Program-made: the position numbers and the translations under genes | Shown here: in pieces, positions 22,833-35,736 of the stretch | Layout of the letters: each line of letters starts with the position of its first letter | Numbering within the stretch: the first letter of the stretch is position 1 | Notes under the pieces: model-generated | What the model was told of the DNA's origin: nothing | The model's database searches: none | Seen by the model: the letters and a program-made list of their open reading frames with translations, nothing else | NCBI GenBank assembly: GCA_029204225.1 | Contig: CM055103.1 | Span: 52,107,145 to 52,171,144 of the forward strand | Direction: 5' to 3' | Origin: Diphasiastrum complanatum | Lineage: Eukaryota > Streptophyta > Lycopodiopsida > Lycopodiales > Lycopodiaceae | DNA length: 64,000 nt

Positions 22833-23485
22833 TGTGAAAAACTCAGATCCAAAAGATGCTAAAGTTTCATAAAGATCTTGGCCATGGAAGTTATGCACAT
22901 CTAGATTGAAAAAATGATAGAAATTGTGATGTTAAGCATACTAAACATCAACTAAACATCAAAATCTGATCATAAGCTTCCACAAACAGAAACTTGCTGT
23001 CCCTGTCCGTACTTCAGAGCCTACAACCTGCATTTCACACGTGTGAAGCCATAGCAACAAAGAAATCACAATTCTAGTGGCTAGAATGCAAGATATGAAC
23101 AAAAAAGTGAGAGAGAAGAAGATGGATCTTCAAAGAGCATAACATTCATTCAATAGAATGAAAATGAGATGTGTACATACTCGTGGAGATGGCTATTTAT
23201 AGCAGCCATAGTGCCTCTTGGCCACTTGTCTTATGATAGGCTAAAATTGGGGTCCAATAGGATTCACCCATATACCTAGAAATTTGGTCAAATAGGAATG
23301 CACCAAATTATGAGCCAATAGAAGAGCTCCACACTCGACCTCCTCTAATTAATGTGACCTCAAAAGTAGTGTACACATACTTTGGGCCTCTACATACATG
23401 TATGAACCTATCTCTAACTTTTATTTGGCCATAGGCCTACAAAATCTCAAGTTAGGAAAATACTACTAGTTGACAATTTTTCACA
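22833..23485 (-). repeat. Copia 3' LTR (653 bp)
   Basis: It is the same sequence as 28041-28693. On the minus strand it carries a TATA box CTATAAATAG (23193-23202). Its first bases also supply the stop codon of gag-pol. Confidence 0.96.
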
Positions 23486-26400
23486 CTCCCTCTTCAACTA
23501 GTTTTAGCATAGATTTAGAAAGTACACCAAGACTTGTTCTATGCTTGAAAAATAAGTCCTTTCCCAATGCTTTGGTAAAGATATCAGCCACACATTCCTT
23601 TGATGGGACATGTTCAAGCTTGATCTCTTTTGCCAACACTTGTTCTCTCACAAAATGGTAAGCCACCTCGATATGTTTGCTCCTTGCATGGAAAACCGGA
23701 TTGCTTGCTAGACTTTGGGCTGAAAGGTTGTCACAAAAGATGATTGGACTCTCTGAAAAATCCAGCAAATGAAGCTCCATAATCATCCTCTTGATCCACA
23801 CCATCTCCTTTGTGCATGATGTCAAAGCTTTGTACTCGGCCTCACTAGAAGAAAGTGATATAGTTGCTTGTTTCTTCGACATCCATGAGATAGCTCCATC
23901 ACCTATGAAAATAGCATGTGCATTTATGGATTTTCTATCCATAAGTTCTCCTGCAAAATCTGAATCTGAAAAACCAAATAAGTTAGGTGATGAGCCTCTA
24001 TAAACAATGCCAAAATCTTTTGTTCCCGAGATGTATCTCAAGATCCTCTTTCCTAGTTTCCAATGTTCTATGCTAGGATCTTGCATGAATTGGCTTAATC
24101 TACCAACACAATAAGATAAATCAGGTTTTGTGATGGTTAGATATATAAGAGAACCTATTAGCTTCCTATAGAGAGTAATGTCCTCGAAGGATCTTTCATT
24201 ACCTCTTATAGTTAGCTTTACATGTGATTCCATAGGTGTATCAATAGGATTTGCATCTACCATATGAAATCTATTGAGAATAGAAATAGCATACTTCTCT
24301 TGTGAAATAAAAGTGATTTGAGAAGTTCTAATTACTTCTATTCCTAAGATATAGCTCAAAAGACCAAGATCATGCACTTCAAATTCCTTTTTTAGTGCTT
24401 TCTTGATATCTTCTATATCTTCCTTGTTCCCTCCACTTAAAATAATGTCATCCACATAAATTAGAAGGATTGTAACATCATTAGCACTAATTCTAAAGTA
24501 AAGTGAATGATCATACTCACTCATAGTGAAGTTTTGAGAAAGTAGAAAAGAGTTAAGCCTAGCATACCAACTCCTTGGTGCTTGCTTAAGACCATACAAA
24601 CTTTTTTGTAGAAAACACACATGATTAGGCTTGCTATGAGAAACATAGCTCTCGGGTTGCTCCATGTAGACTTCCTCTTCAAGATCACCATTCAAGAAAG
24701 CATTAGAAATGTCTAATTGCCAAAGATCCCATCCATAAAGAGTTGCAAGGGAAATGATTACTCTTATGCTCACCATCTTTGCCACGGGTGCAAAGGTTTC
24801 CTCATAGTCAATGCCATGCTCTTGAGCATAACCTTTAGCCACCAACCTTGCCTTGAACTTGTTGATAGATCCATCTTGATTTGTCTTTACCTTGAAGATC
24901 CATTTGCATCCAATTGCACTTTTGCCCTTTGGAAGCTCCACCAATCTCCATGTGTTGTTCTTCATAAGTGCTTCAAACTCAAGATCCATTGCTTGGATCC
25001 ATTCCTCTTCTTGCCTTGCTTCATCTACACATGAAGGTACATCAAAAGAAGTTAGGAAAGCATAGTTGGATCCATCCACCACTTGCTTACCTTTGCCATC
25101 ATAAGTGAGCCTTGAGGGTTTCACTTTATGCCTTGGAGTTCTCCTTGGAATTTGACTTGAAGAGGCTTCTTCAACATCCACATCCAATGTGTCATCAACT
25201 CCATTGTCATCAAGCACATTAGTTGCAACAACACCATCATCACTTGAAACAACTTTTGGAATGTTACCTTCATCAAAAATGACATCCCTACTTGTGAACA
25301 CTTTCTTGATTGAAGGAACATAAATCCTATATGCTTTGCTTACTTCACTATAACCAACAAAAATGCCCTTTCTTGAAGATGGATCCTCCTTAGTTCTATC
25401 ATCAAGAGTAATGTTGAAGTAGCAAATGCATCCAAAAGTTCTTAGAAACTTGACATTAGGCTTCGTACCAAACAAAGCTTCAAAAGGGATTTTTCCTTCC
25501 AATACAACACTTGGCCATCTATTGCATAGGAAATTTGCACACAACAAAGCATCACTCCAAAAAGGTTTAGGAAGATTAGCATTCAATCTCATTGCCTTTG
25601 CACTCTCACACAAGGTTCTATTCTTCCTCTCGGCCACTCCATTTTGTTGTGGTGTTCTTGGACATGTGTACTCCCTCTTGATCCCATGCTCATCGCAAAA
25701 GGCTTTGAATTTGTTAGAAATGTATTCACCACCATTGTCGCTCCTCAAGCATTTGATTTTGGTTGTAAATTGAGTCTCAATAGCAACTTTGAACTTGACA
25801 AACACATCAAACACCTCATCCTTGCTCTTTAGTAGATAAACCCAACAAAATCTACTAAAATCATCAATGAAAGTTACATACATCTTAGCACCTCCATTGC
25901 TAATTGTAGTAACACCATGAATATCCGAATGCAAGAGAGAAAAAGGCATCTTAGATCTAGATATAGATCTAGTATATGGCAATCTATGTGATTTAGACAA
26001 AGCACATTCTTCACAAACATGATTCAAGCAAGTAAGAGACTTGGGAAGTCCCCTTACTACCTCCTTTTTGGCTATTACCTCCAAGGCCTTGTAGTTGAGA
26101 TGTCCCATCCTTTTATGCCATACCTCTTGAATTGACATTTGTTCATTTGCCATGCATCCAACTTGGTTAGCAACAACACATGCATCAAGCTTGAACAATT
26201 TCCCTTGCCTTTTCCCTTTTGCAATGATACTACACCCCTTTTTGATCAAGCAAGCATCACCATCAAACTCAACTTTGAATCCTTTGTCAAGCATTTGGCT
26301 TACACTAAGTAAGTTCTTGGTAATGGATGGAATGAGCAAAACATCTTTCAATTCTATATTCCTATTTGTAGAAAGTGAAATAGGAATTGTGCCAATCCCC

Positions 26401-27431
26401 TTGATTGCACACTCACCATCATTTGCGGTATAGATTACCTTCCTATCACCATCAAATGCCATTAAAGATGAAAAATACTCTTTATGATATGTCATATGAG
26501 AAGTGGCTCCACTATCAATCCACCAAGGATCAATGTCTCCATGATTAGCCAACAAGCAAGATGACATAACAAAAGCATCATTTGAAAGAAGCTCATCCCC
26601 ACCCTCATCAATAGTTAGATTGGTTTGCTTTTCCCCTTGATCCCTCTTTTTCTTAAAACAATCACTAGCAAAATGCCCTTTGACTCCACAATAGAAACAT
26701 TTTAGCTTAGATCTATCCTTCTTTTTGCCAAAAGTAGAGTGCTCACCTTGGTCTTGCCCTTTAGACCAATTGCTTTTACCTTTGCCCTTGAACTTGCCTT
26801 TAGAGAACATTGCCTCCTCTTCTCCTCCTTGAGATGTAGAAGATGCTCCCACTCTTGCTTGCAACCTGAATTCTTCAGCCAACAAGACCTCTTGCAAGTC
26901 TCCAACACTTGGTAAACATTTTTGGATAGCATAACTTTGAACAAGATTAGCATGATCATCCAACAAGCCATTGAGAATCACTTGAACAAGCTCCTCATTA
27001 TTTATGCCATCATTAATGCATGCTAACTCATCATTCAATGCTTTAACTCTCAAAACAAAAGCATGTCCATTCTCACTCTTCTTTTGCATACAAGAAAAGA
27101 TTTGCCTTCTTAAAGTCAACACTCTAGAAGTAGACTTGGATTCATAAACCTTCTTCAAGGCTTCCCAAGCTTCACTAGATGATGTGCACTTACCAACCTC
27201 TTTGATAAGCTCATTTGTCACATTCATCTTGATCATGTGAAGGGCTTTCTTTGCCCTCTTGTCATACCTCAATTGTTCTTGAGGTGCCAAAGGTCTCTCC
27301 TCCACACCTACAACAATATCCATCAACTCATTCATCTCAAGCAAAGACTCCATCCTTACTTTCCAAGTAGAATAGTTGAGGGAGGTAAGCCTATCATTGC
27401 TTTCCAACATGTAGCCTCCATTTGTAGCCAT
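23481..27431 (-). CDS. Copia Gag-Pol polyprotein, 1316 residues, intact
   Basis: One unbroken frame. Gag occupies about residues 1-240, with a CCHC zinc knuckle at about 244-257 (CFYCGVKGHFASDC). Protease follows at about 304 (WWIDSGATSHM), then GAG-pre-integrase at about 434 (VWHKRMGHLNY, with a CxxC). Integrase has its D-D-E set near 500, 562 and 600 (HSDIHG, RSDNGGEY, VAERKN). Reverse transcriptase shows FAPVAKMVSIR and LLIYVDDIIL (about 993). RNase H shows GFSDSDFAG (about 1153), SSSEAEYKAL (about 1193) and ADIFTKAL. The order protease, integrase, RT, RNase H defines Copia/Pseudoviridae. The products build particles, copy the RNA to DNA and integrate it. The final codons E-E-G-V lie in the PPT, and the stop lies inside the LTR. 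No inactivating change was seen. Confidence 0.97.
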   Translation of the reverse strand: MATNGGYMLESNDRLTSLNYSTWKVRMESLLEMNELMDIVVGVEERPLAPQEQLRYDKRAKKALHMIKMNVTNELIKEVGKCTSSSEAWEALKKVYESKSTSRVLTLRRQIFSCMQKKSENGHAFVLRVKALNDELACINDGINNEELVQVILNGLLDDHANLVQSYAIQKCLPSVGDLQEVLLAEEFRLQARVGASSTSQGGEEEAMFSKGKFKGKGKSNWSKGQDQGEHSTFGKKKDRSKLKCFYCGVKGHFASDCFKKKRDQGEKQTNLTIDEGGDELLSNDAFVMSSCLLANHGDIDPWWIDSGATSHMTYHKEYFSSLMAFDGDRKVIYTANDGECAIKGIGTIPISLSTNRNIELKDVLLIPSITKNLLSVSQMLDKGFKVEFDGDACLIKKGCSIIAKGKRQGKLFKLDACVVANQVGCMANEQMSIQEVWHKRMGHLNYKALEVIAKKEVVRGLPKSLTCLNHVCEECALSKSHRLPYTRSISRSKMPFSLLHSDIHGVTTISNGGAKMYVTFIDDFSRFCWVYLLKSKDEVFDVFVKFKVAIETQFTTKIKCLRSDNGGEYISNKFKAFCDEHGIKREYTCPRTPQQNGVAERKNRTLCESAKAMRLNANLPKPFWSDALLCANFLCNRWPSVVLEGKIPFEALFGTKPNVKFLRTFGCICYFNITLDDRTKEDPSSRKGIFVGYSEVSKAYRIYVPSIKKVFTSRDVIFDEGNIPKVVSSDDGVVATNVLDDNGVDDTLDVDVEEASSSQIPRRTPRHKVKPSRLTYDGKGKQVVDGSNYAFLTSFDVPSCVDEARQEEEWIQAMDLEFEALMKNNTWRLVELPKGKSAIGCKWIFKVKTNQDGSINKFKARLVAKGYAQEHGIDYEETFAPVAKMVSIRVIISLATLYGWDLWQLDISNAFLNGDLEEEVYMEQPESYVSHSKPNHVCFLQKSLYGLKQAPRSWYARLNSFLLSQNFTMSEYDHSLYFRISANDVTILLIYVDDIILSGGNKEDIEDIKKALKKEFEVHDLGLLSYILGIEVIRTSQITFISQEKYAISILNRFHMVDANPIDTPMESHVKLTIRGNERSFEDITLYRKLIGSLIYLTITKPDLSYCVGRLSQFMQDPSIEHWKLGKRILRYISGTKDFGIVYRGSSPNLFGFSDSDFAGELMDRKSINAHAIFIGDGAISWMSKKQATISLSSSEAEYKALTSCTKEMVWIKRMIMELHLLDFSESPIIFCDNLSAQSLASNPVFHARSKHIEVAYHFVREQVLAKEIKLEHVPSKECVADIFTKALGKDLFFKHRTSLGVLSKSMLKLVEEGV
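23486..23495 (-). other. Polypurine tract of the intact Copia
   Basis: The minus strand reads GAAGAGGGAG directly before the 3' LTR start TGTGAAAAA. It primes plus-strand DNA synthesis and at the same time encodes the last residues of gag-pol. Confidence 0.92.
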
Positions 27432-28028
27432 GTTGCAATGATTGATCTCTGATCTTTGACCTGTTCCAATGCACTAAGCACTCTCTTGAATCAACAAATG
27501 AAACACAAGAAGAAATCACAAAGATTTGGAACCTAAAACCTTACTTTTTCTCTCTTTTCCTCACTTTTTCCTTAATTTTAGCCACTAGTTTTATGATTTC
27601 TTGATCAAACCAAGACCAAACCTCAATATACTTGCTTTTCCCTCACTCCTAAGATTGAAATACACTCTTGAATCATTCAGCAAACTGAAAATCAGAGGGT
27701 TACATCAATTTTGAAGTTTTTGACATGAAGAAGCAAGAAATTGAATCAAAAAACTATATGCTAGAATGGAAAACTAATAGGATCTTGTTGGATCTTGCAT
27801 CTCCCTCTTTCCAAAACAATTTTTGTCTCCTTATTCTGATAAGTACAGAGGGAATTCGCCCTACTTCAATTGAAATGCATACAAATGATGTTTTGATCAC
27901 AAAGATCCAATTTCTACACATAAATCAACAAGATTTTTAGCTAGAAACTTGATTGGAATGCTACAAAAGCAAACTCGCCCACAAATCTCTTCTAAATCTG
28001 GCAAAACCTGCACATTTGGCCGCCTAAT
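27432..28028 (-). other. Untranslated leader of the intact Copia
   Basis: The 597 bp between PBS and the gag ATG contain no significant minus-strand frame. RNA dimerisation and packaging signals would be expected here by analogy. None can be pointed to in the sequence. Confidence 0.7.
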
Positions 28029-28040
28029 GCTCTGATACCA
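28029..28040 (-). other. Primer-binding site of the intact Copia
   Basis: The minus strand reads TGGTATCAGAGC directly after the LTR end CACA, with no spacer. It is complementary to the 3' end of plant initiator-Met tRNA. Confidence 0.95.
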
Positions 28041-28693
28041 TGTGAAAAACTCAGATCCAAAAGATGCTAAAGTTTCATAAAGATCTTGGCCATGGAAGTT
28101 ATGCACATCTAGATTGAAAAAATGATAGAAATTGTGATGTTAAGCATACTAAACATCAACTAAACATCAAAATCTGATCATAAGCTTCCACAAACAGAAA
28201 CTTGCTGTCCCTGTCCGTACTTCAGAGCCTACAACCTGCATTTCACACGTGTGAAGCCATAGCAACAAAGAAATCACAATTCTAGTGGCTAGAATGCAAG
28301 ATATGAACAAAAAAGTGAGAGAGAAGAAGATGGATCTTCAAAGAGCATAACATTCATTCAATAGAATGAAAATGAGATGTGTACATACTCGTGGAGATGG
28401 CTATTTATAGCAGCCATAGTGCCTCTTGGCCACTTGTCTTATGATAGGCTAAAATTGGGGTCCAATAGGATTCACCCATATACCTAGAAATTTGGTCAAA
28501 TAGGAATGCACCAAATTATGAGCCAATAGAAGAGCTCCACACTCGACCTCCTCTAATTAATGTGACCTCAAAAGTAGTGTACACATACTTTGGGCCTCTA
28601 CATACATGTATGAACCTATCTCTAACTTTTATTTGGCCATAGGCCTACAAAATCTCAAGTTAGGAAAATACTACTAGTTGACAATTTTTCACA
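28041..28693 (-). repeat. Copia 5' LTR with promoter (653 bp)
   Basis: Transcription should start in this copy and run leftward. The minus strand has CTATAAATAG at 28401-28410, with U3 to its right. The outer end (28693) abuts the ATTGG target duplication at 28694-28698. Confidence 0.96.
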
Positions 28694-30469
<1,776 letters not shown>

Positions 30470-32830
30470 ATGCTCCCTCCCTACGACGTTTGGGCTTTCT
30501 TGTGGAACTTATCTTCCAACAAGAAACATTTGAACCATGCCTTTAACGAAAGAAAACCATTAGGAGAACTTTGGACTCAATATGGGCTGCTAACAACTGG
30601 ATTCAAAACTGGAGGTCTATACAAGCTCAGAGGAATAGTCACAAGACTACATAATGCATTCCAAGTAGTGGTAGAAACAAAGAAAGATAGCCTCTAGCAT
30701 AAGAGGCTTGGACATCTAGGAGCAGAAGCACTTGAGACGATGTGGAAAGAAGACTTGGTAATGGGCCTAGATTACAACGGGACTGGGAGCATGTACACTT
30801 GTGGAGGATGCGCCATTGGACGGCAACGCCGTGAACCTTTCGAAAGAAGGAGAGAGAATTAAAAGAGTGAGGTCAGACAATGGGGAGGAGTACATTTAAA
30901 GCAATTTGTCATGAAGGGGAATTCATCAAGAATTCACCATGAGTCATAGTCCTCAGCAAAATGGCCTACAGAAAGGAAGAATAGGAGCATCTTGGACAAA
31001 GCTAGATGTATGTTGTATGATAGGGACCTTCCAAAGTCTCTATGGGCAGAAGCAATAGATGCTATGAATCGTACACCAAACAGAGCCATTGGAAACAAAA
31101 TACCTGATGCCATATGGAATGGAAGGAAACCTACAGTAGCTCATATGAGGATTTTTGGTTGCAGAGCATATGCTCATATACCTGAAGAAAATCGGAAGAA
31201 GATTGACCCCAAGGGTGTAGCCTGCATTTTTGTAGGCTATCCTGCAAATGGTCATGGTTATAAGCTGTATGACCCTAAGAAAGCTAAGATATTCTTGTCT
31301 AGAGATGTAGTGTTTGATGAAAGTGAACATGAATTACAAAACACAGCGATGGACATGAGAGTCGAGTTAGGAACCATACTACTAGATGAACTAGAGTATG
31401 ATCCAGAAATGAGCCAAGAGGAGGAATCAGAACTGCAGGAACCAGAACCAGACATTCTAGTGGATAATGAGGGATTAGTAAGAGGTCCTAGAAGATCTGA
31501 AAGAACCAAAAAAGTCCCTGAACGCTATTATGAAATGAACTTCCTCACTGTCACCAAGGGAAAAGTGAGGGAACCAAGAGATGTTCATGAAGTGCGGGAA
31601 GGAGCAAATAAAGAACTATGGGATGAAGCCATGAGGGAAGAATTGGAGTCAATTGCCAAAAATGATGCATGGGAATTGACTAACCTACCACACGGAAGGA
31701 GAGCTATAGGTTGCAGATGGATATTTAAGGTCAAATACCAAATGGATGGAACGGTGGAAAGGTATAAAACAAGATTAGTAGCAAAAGGGTGTAGCCAAGT
31801 TGAAGGTGTTGACTACATTGAGACTTTTGCCCCAGTAATGAAAATGACTTCCTTCAGATTATTGTTGGCATGGGCAACAAGATGGGACATGGAAATAGAA
31901 CAAATGGATGTGAAGACGGCGTTTTTGCATGGGAACTTGCAGGAAGAAGTCTACATGAAGCAGCCCCCGGGTTTTGAGACAGATGGACACCAAGTTTGCA
32001 AACTGAAGAAAGCCCTCTACGGGTTGAAGCAATCATCAAGAACTTGGTATCAAAAAATTGACAAGTTCTTTCTTGAAAACGGCTTCAGTAGATGCTATTC
32101 TGACTCAAGCTTGTACATGAAAATATCAGGATGATTGTTCTTTGTTATAGTCGTTTATGTTGATGATTTAATTCTCGTTTGCAATGACAAAATTGCACTG
32201 AATGACTGTAAAAGGAGACTCAGTCAGGAATTTGATATGAAAGACCTAGGGGCAATCCATTATTGTTTAGGAATCCAAGTACACAGGGAGAGAAATAGAG
32301 GCTTAACCTGGATTACACAAGAAAACTATGTGGAACATGCATGATTGATGTAGTGTTTCAACGTCCCTAGAAGTCAATCTAAAGCTAAGCAAAGATATGA
32401 GTCCCACATCTGAGCAAGAGAGGGAAATGATGACCAATAAACCTTACAGAAATCTAGTAGGATCGCTGATGTACGCAATGGTGTGTACACGCCCAGACAT
32501 TGCAATTGCCGTAACGAAATTGAGCCAATTCCTAACAAATCTTGAACATTGGCTAGCTGCAAAAAGAGTCCTCAAATATCTAAAGGGAAGTTCAAGCTAT
32601 GGGATCATTTTTCAAAACAACAATGAAAGCATGAAGGGATTTGCTGACTCAAATTGGGGGGCCGATTCCGATGACAGGAAATCCACATGTGGTTACATTT
32701 TATGCTAGCAGGATCAGCCATCAGCTGGAGCTGCCGGAAACAGAACTCAATAGCTCTTTCTTCTACAGAGGCAGAATACATGGGATTATGTCATGCGAGT
32801 AAAGAGTACATAAGAAGCATGATAGGCATA
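30470..32830 (+). pseudogene. Copia gag-pol fragment: pre-integrase to RNase H
   Basis: GAG-pre-integrase (HKRLGHLGAEAL at about 30698, CGGCAIGRQRR) runs into an integrase that lost its first half near 30845. The middle motif survives as VRSDNGEEY, and the region then shifts frame. From 30992 to 32134 the frame is open: KSLWAEAIDAMNRTPN, MRIFGCRAYAHIP, RDVVFDES, then RT with AIGCRWIFKVKYQMDG and LYGLKQSSRTWYQ. A TGA at 32132-32134 precedes VVYVDDLIL. RNase H (GFADSNWGADSDDRKST; ALSSTEAEYMGL) is in a shifted frame and ends early near 32830. It is a different, older family than the intact Copia, with no LTRs recognised. Confidence 0.88.
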
Positions 32831-33745
32831 GAAACTATAGATAAATACAACTGAGTAGTGAGAGAGGGTTTGTGGATAAAAAGTTAGTTGTCGTTTAGCA
32901 CTACTCAAGTTTCATGGCATACACTAGTCGTTGTTAAAGTTCTTGAAATGTACCCAGCTCTTTTTAATATATGAAAGAGAAATGCGTGGGGTGTAGCAAC
33001 CCTTTTTCTTTTGCGATCAGAATTCTTCTTGCGTTGTGTTTGTCGTGTGCCAGTACTGACTCTGTGCGATAGGTGTTGTTGCGCTTTCTTTATTGCTAAT
33101 CGACAGGTTATCACTCTCTTGTGGGTAATTCAAAGACTGACCCAAAAGAGTGTAATCTCCAGTTCCTCAATGATTGCTCAAGATTGAGCCGAAGAACCAT
33201 GCAACTTAAGGAGCTCATTAATACCAGGTTGCAATTCAACTGCTCCATGCAGCTACGAACTTCCTTCTTCAAGTGCCTGAATATTGCCACAAACGTGGAA
33301 ATAGTGCGAAACCACGAACTTAGTAATCTAGAGAAAAGCGTGTTTACAGCGAGTCCGGGTAACCAAAATATAGAACAAGACGCAAATGAACTCAGCCATT
33401 ATTCAGTGTGAAGCCCTTCAGAGTTCAGATAGAAGATACATCAAATTGAGTTGCAGGCAAGAACCTAGAAATTCTCTCAAATCACCACACACTGTAACAC
33501 ACATTTTTTCAATTGGGACGATCATGTTGAACTGCATTCATGTGCCTTCATGTCAAACCCTGCGTCAATGGATTCTCACAGTTTGTAGTAGACTATAGCA
33601 GTTTTAGAACAATTAGCAGGGTATACATGCAAGAAGCAAGCCCGTGTATTTCTCTACAGAATGTGCAAATTTAGTTATCAACTTCTTTCCCTATCACGAC
33701 AACTGATAGCACGCACAGGTATAGCCCGATAGGAAGAGAAAGCTT
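32831..33745. other. Unassigned sequence after the broken Copia
   Basis: Several short frames occur (for example 33121-33411, plus) but none has a recognisable motif. The part 32990-33120 is T-rich and could be LTR remnant. Confidence 0.35.
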
Positions 33746-34348
33746 TCATAATGGACATTTCGGCACATCTTTACGCAACCATCTTTCTTTGTTGCGCCAC
33801 ATTTTCAAGAATTCATGACAAATGGTTCTACCTTTTGTCAAAAGTTGTAATTGTGGGCCAATAGGAGCATAGTAAAAAACAACTATATCTTTTCTTGGCA
33901 CACCACATTTTGTGCATCTTTCACAACATGACGAGCAATCACGTTTAAGTTTTTTCCTTTTTCATGCATCTTCTACACATAGGCAATATGTTGCACTCTT
34001 GTTGTAATTGTCTTCTTCACTAGGCAAAAGCAGCTCTGGTTCATTTGGATTGTCAACTGAACCAGTACACAATCTATAGCATTGTACTTGAGTCATTCCT
34101 AAGCCTGAATATAAGTTGTTCAATTGCTCCCAACAGACAAGAATCCTTACTTCATCAAGATCCCCATCCCATGTTGTTGGAAGCTGGACTAAAAGTTTGC
34201 TAAAACTTGCCTTTTTTTTTGTCATTATTTTGTTTTCCAGCATGGGGACCACCCATATCTCCAAATAAAATTTGAAGCATTTCATCTTGAAATTATATAG
34301 GCGCTTGAAACTTATCCCACAATGTTTGCAACTCGATGACCCTTTCAA
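33746..34348 (-). pseudogene. Possible CACTA-type transposase fragment
   Basis: A minus-strand frame from 34348 runs to a TGA at 33962 and continues in frame to about 33746. The second half has a Cys cluster (CSSCCERCTKCG) followed by VPRKDIVVFYYAPIGPQLQL, then CHEFLKMW. The Cys-rich segment followed by a Y(Y/F)-P-I-x-PQL-type motif recalls TNP2-like transposases of the CACTA group. The match is from memory of family style and is weak. No terminal repeats were found. Confidence 0.25.
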
Positions 34349-35495
34349 TTATTAACTTGAAAATTAGGTTTTAGAACTATAATTCAAAGTCTTAGGCGAT
34401 CGTAGACATTCTCAATCAGATTTGAAAATCATGTTTTCCCTCAGAGTTAGCTTGTAGATTACTAAAACAGCAAAAAATCTATAATAACCACATAATGGGG
34501 GCTGTATTTTCACCAATTTTTGTCTAAAACCTACTGAAGACCATCTAAAAATTCTTTAGGACAGGTCGCAACAGGGTTGTGAGGACTTTTGCCACCTTGC
34601 AAGCACCAAAAACAAGTGCTAGAAGTAGTAATTATAATAAACCTACAGCTGCCACAAGCACACTTCTGTGAAGGGTGATTTCACACCAATATCCTATCGA
34701 GTGTAGTTAGCTTCTGAACACAAAATCTCAGCCCCCTGATGATCTGCTTAACTACTATCCCATAAATTCAAACCTTTTCATGATTTTGATCAACAACTAA
34801 CCCCTATGGAATAACTAAATAATTAGATTGCTTGATTGGAATAAGTGACGAAAACAACCTGAAAATAATCTTCATTCAGTTTTATGCATATTGTCTTCAA
34901 TAACGTTACTTCTATTTAGTAGTATCTTCATTGATGAATGTTCCTATTTTCCATAATCTTGATTAGCAATTCTTCTATTTGGCGGTATTTTCATTCACAT
35001 ATGTTTATGTTTTCTACTACCTGCATGATTGTTTCTTCTATCTATCAATATCTTCGGTGACATTTCACGATCAGATGCAAGATTGATTGTGGAAACAATT
35101 AATTCCCACTCTCAACAAATACTTTGTCCTTCAAGTATAGACTAACCAATAATTGTCAACCATTATTGGATTTTAGAGCCTTGATAGTCTTGTTGAGATG
35201 GTTTCTCAGCATATATTTGAAGTGAGTTGGTCTCAAAACGCAATTTTGAATCGAGCTATACAAAAGTTTCAATAATGTTTTGAAACATGCTTAGCAGCAT
35301 TATTTGATCTTAGTGGCTTGGTAGTAGTTTACTTGGCTTTTTAGAAGATACATACAAGTTGAGTCCAACAAATCCATCAATAAATGTTAGTCTCACTCCA
35401 GCAAGACCTAGGAAGTGACCTTACTAATAAAATTACTTTAGCACATTACATAAAAACCACCATCAAATGGATCCAAAAAACAATCAAATGCAAAA

Positions 35496-35499
<4 letters not shown>
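34349..35499. other. Non-coding AT-rich sequence
   Basis: No reading frame or motif is supported. The words TTCTTCTAT and TATCTTC recur around 34880-35060 as short diverged repeats (Y-rich strand), perhaps decayed tandem units of about 70 bp. Confidence 0.4.

Positions 35500-35566
<67 letters not shown>
35500..35566 (+). repeat. (GA)33 microsatellite
   Basis: An uninterrupted GA run of 67 bp. It is the same dinucleotide class as the CT arrays at 13530 and 29331, in the opposite orientation. Confidence 0.96.
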
Positions 35567-35568
<2 letters not shown>

Positions 35569-35736
35569 AAAGGTAACCAACACTCCCAATTATAGGAAGG
35601 TGTGTAGCCCTTCATTAGAGGAACTCTTGAATCCAAAAGGGCCTTCTGTAAAGATGCTTTCTTTGACTTTTCAAAAGTTTTATGTCCACATGGCCCAATG
35701 GTGTGTTTCCATGTATGCGAGAACGTAACGGTGGAG

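Larger units (their letters stand above)
22833..28693 (-). mobile_element. Complete, apparently intact Copia LTR retrotransposon
   Basis: The 5861-bp element has two 653-bp LTRs (22833-23485 and 28041-28693) in which I find no difference. They begin TGTGAAAAA and end TTTTTCACA, a perfect 9-bp terminal inverted repeat. The insertion is flanked on both sides by ATTGG, a perfect 5-bp target duplication. It carries a PBS directly next to the 5' LTR, a PPT directly next to the 3' LTR and one uninterrupted gag-pol frame. Identical LTRs mean the insertion is very recent, because both LTRs are copied from one template at integration. It is the only element in the window that looks able to move by itself. 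Confidence 0.97.

Noticed and set aside
24717-25034. Plus-strand frames inside the intact Copia (for example 23791-24003, 24717-25034, 25426-25773)
   Set aside because: They are shadows of the uninterrupted gag-pol on the minus strand and show no start context or domain.
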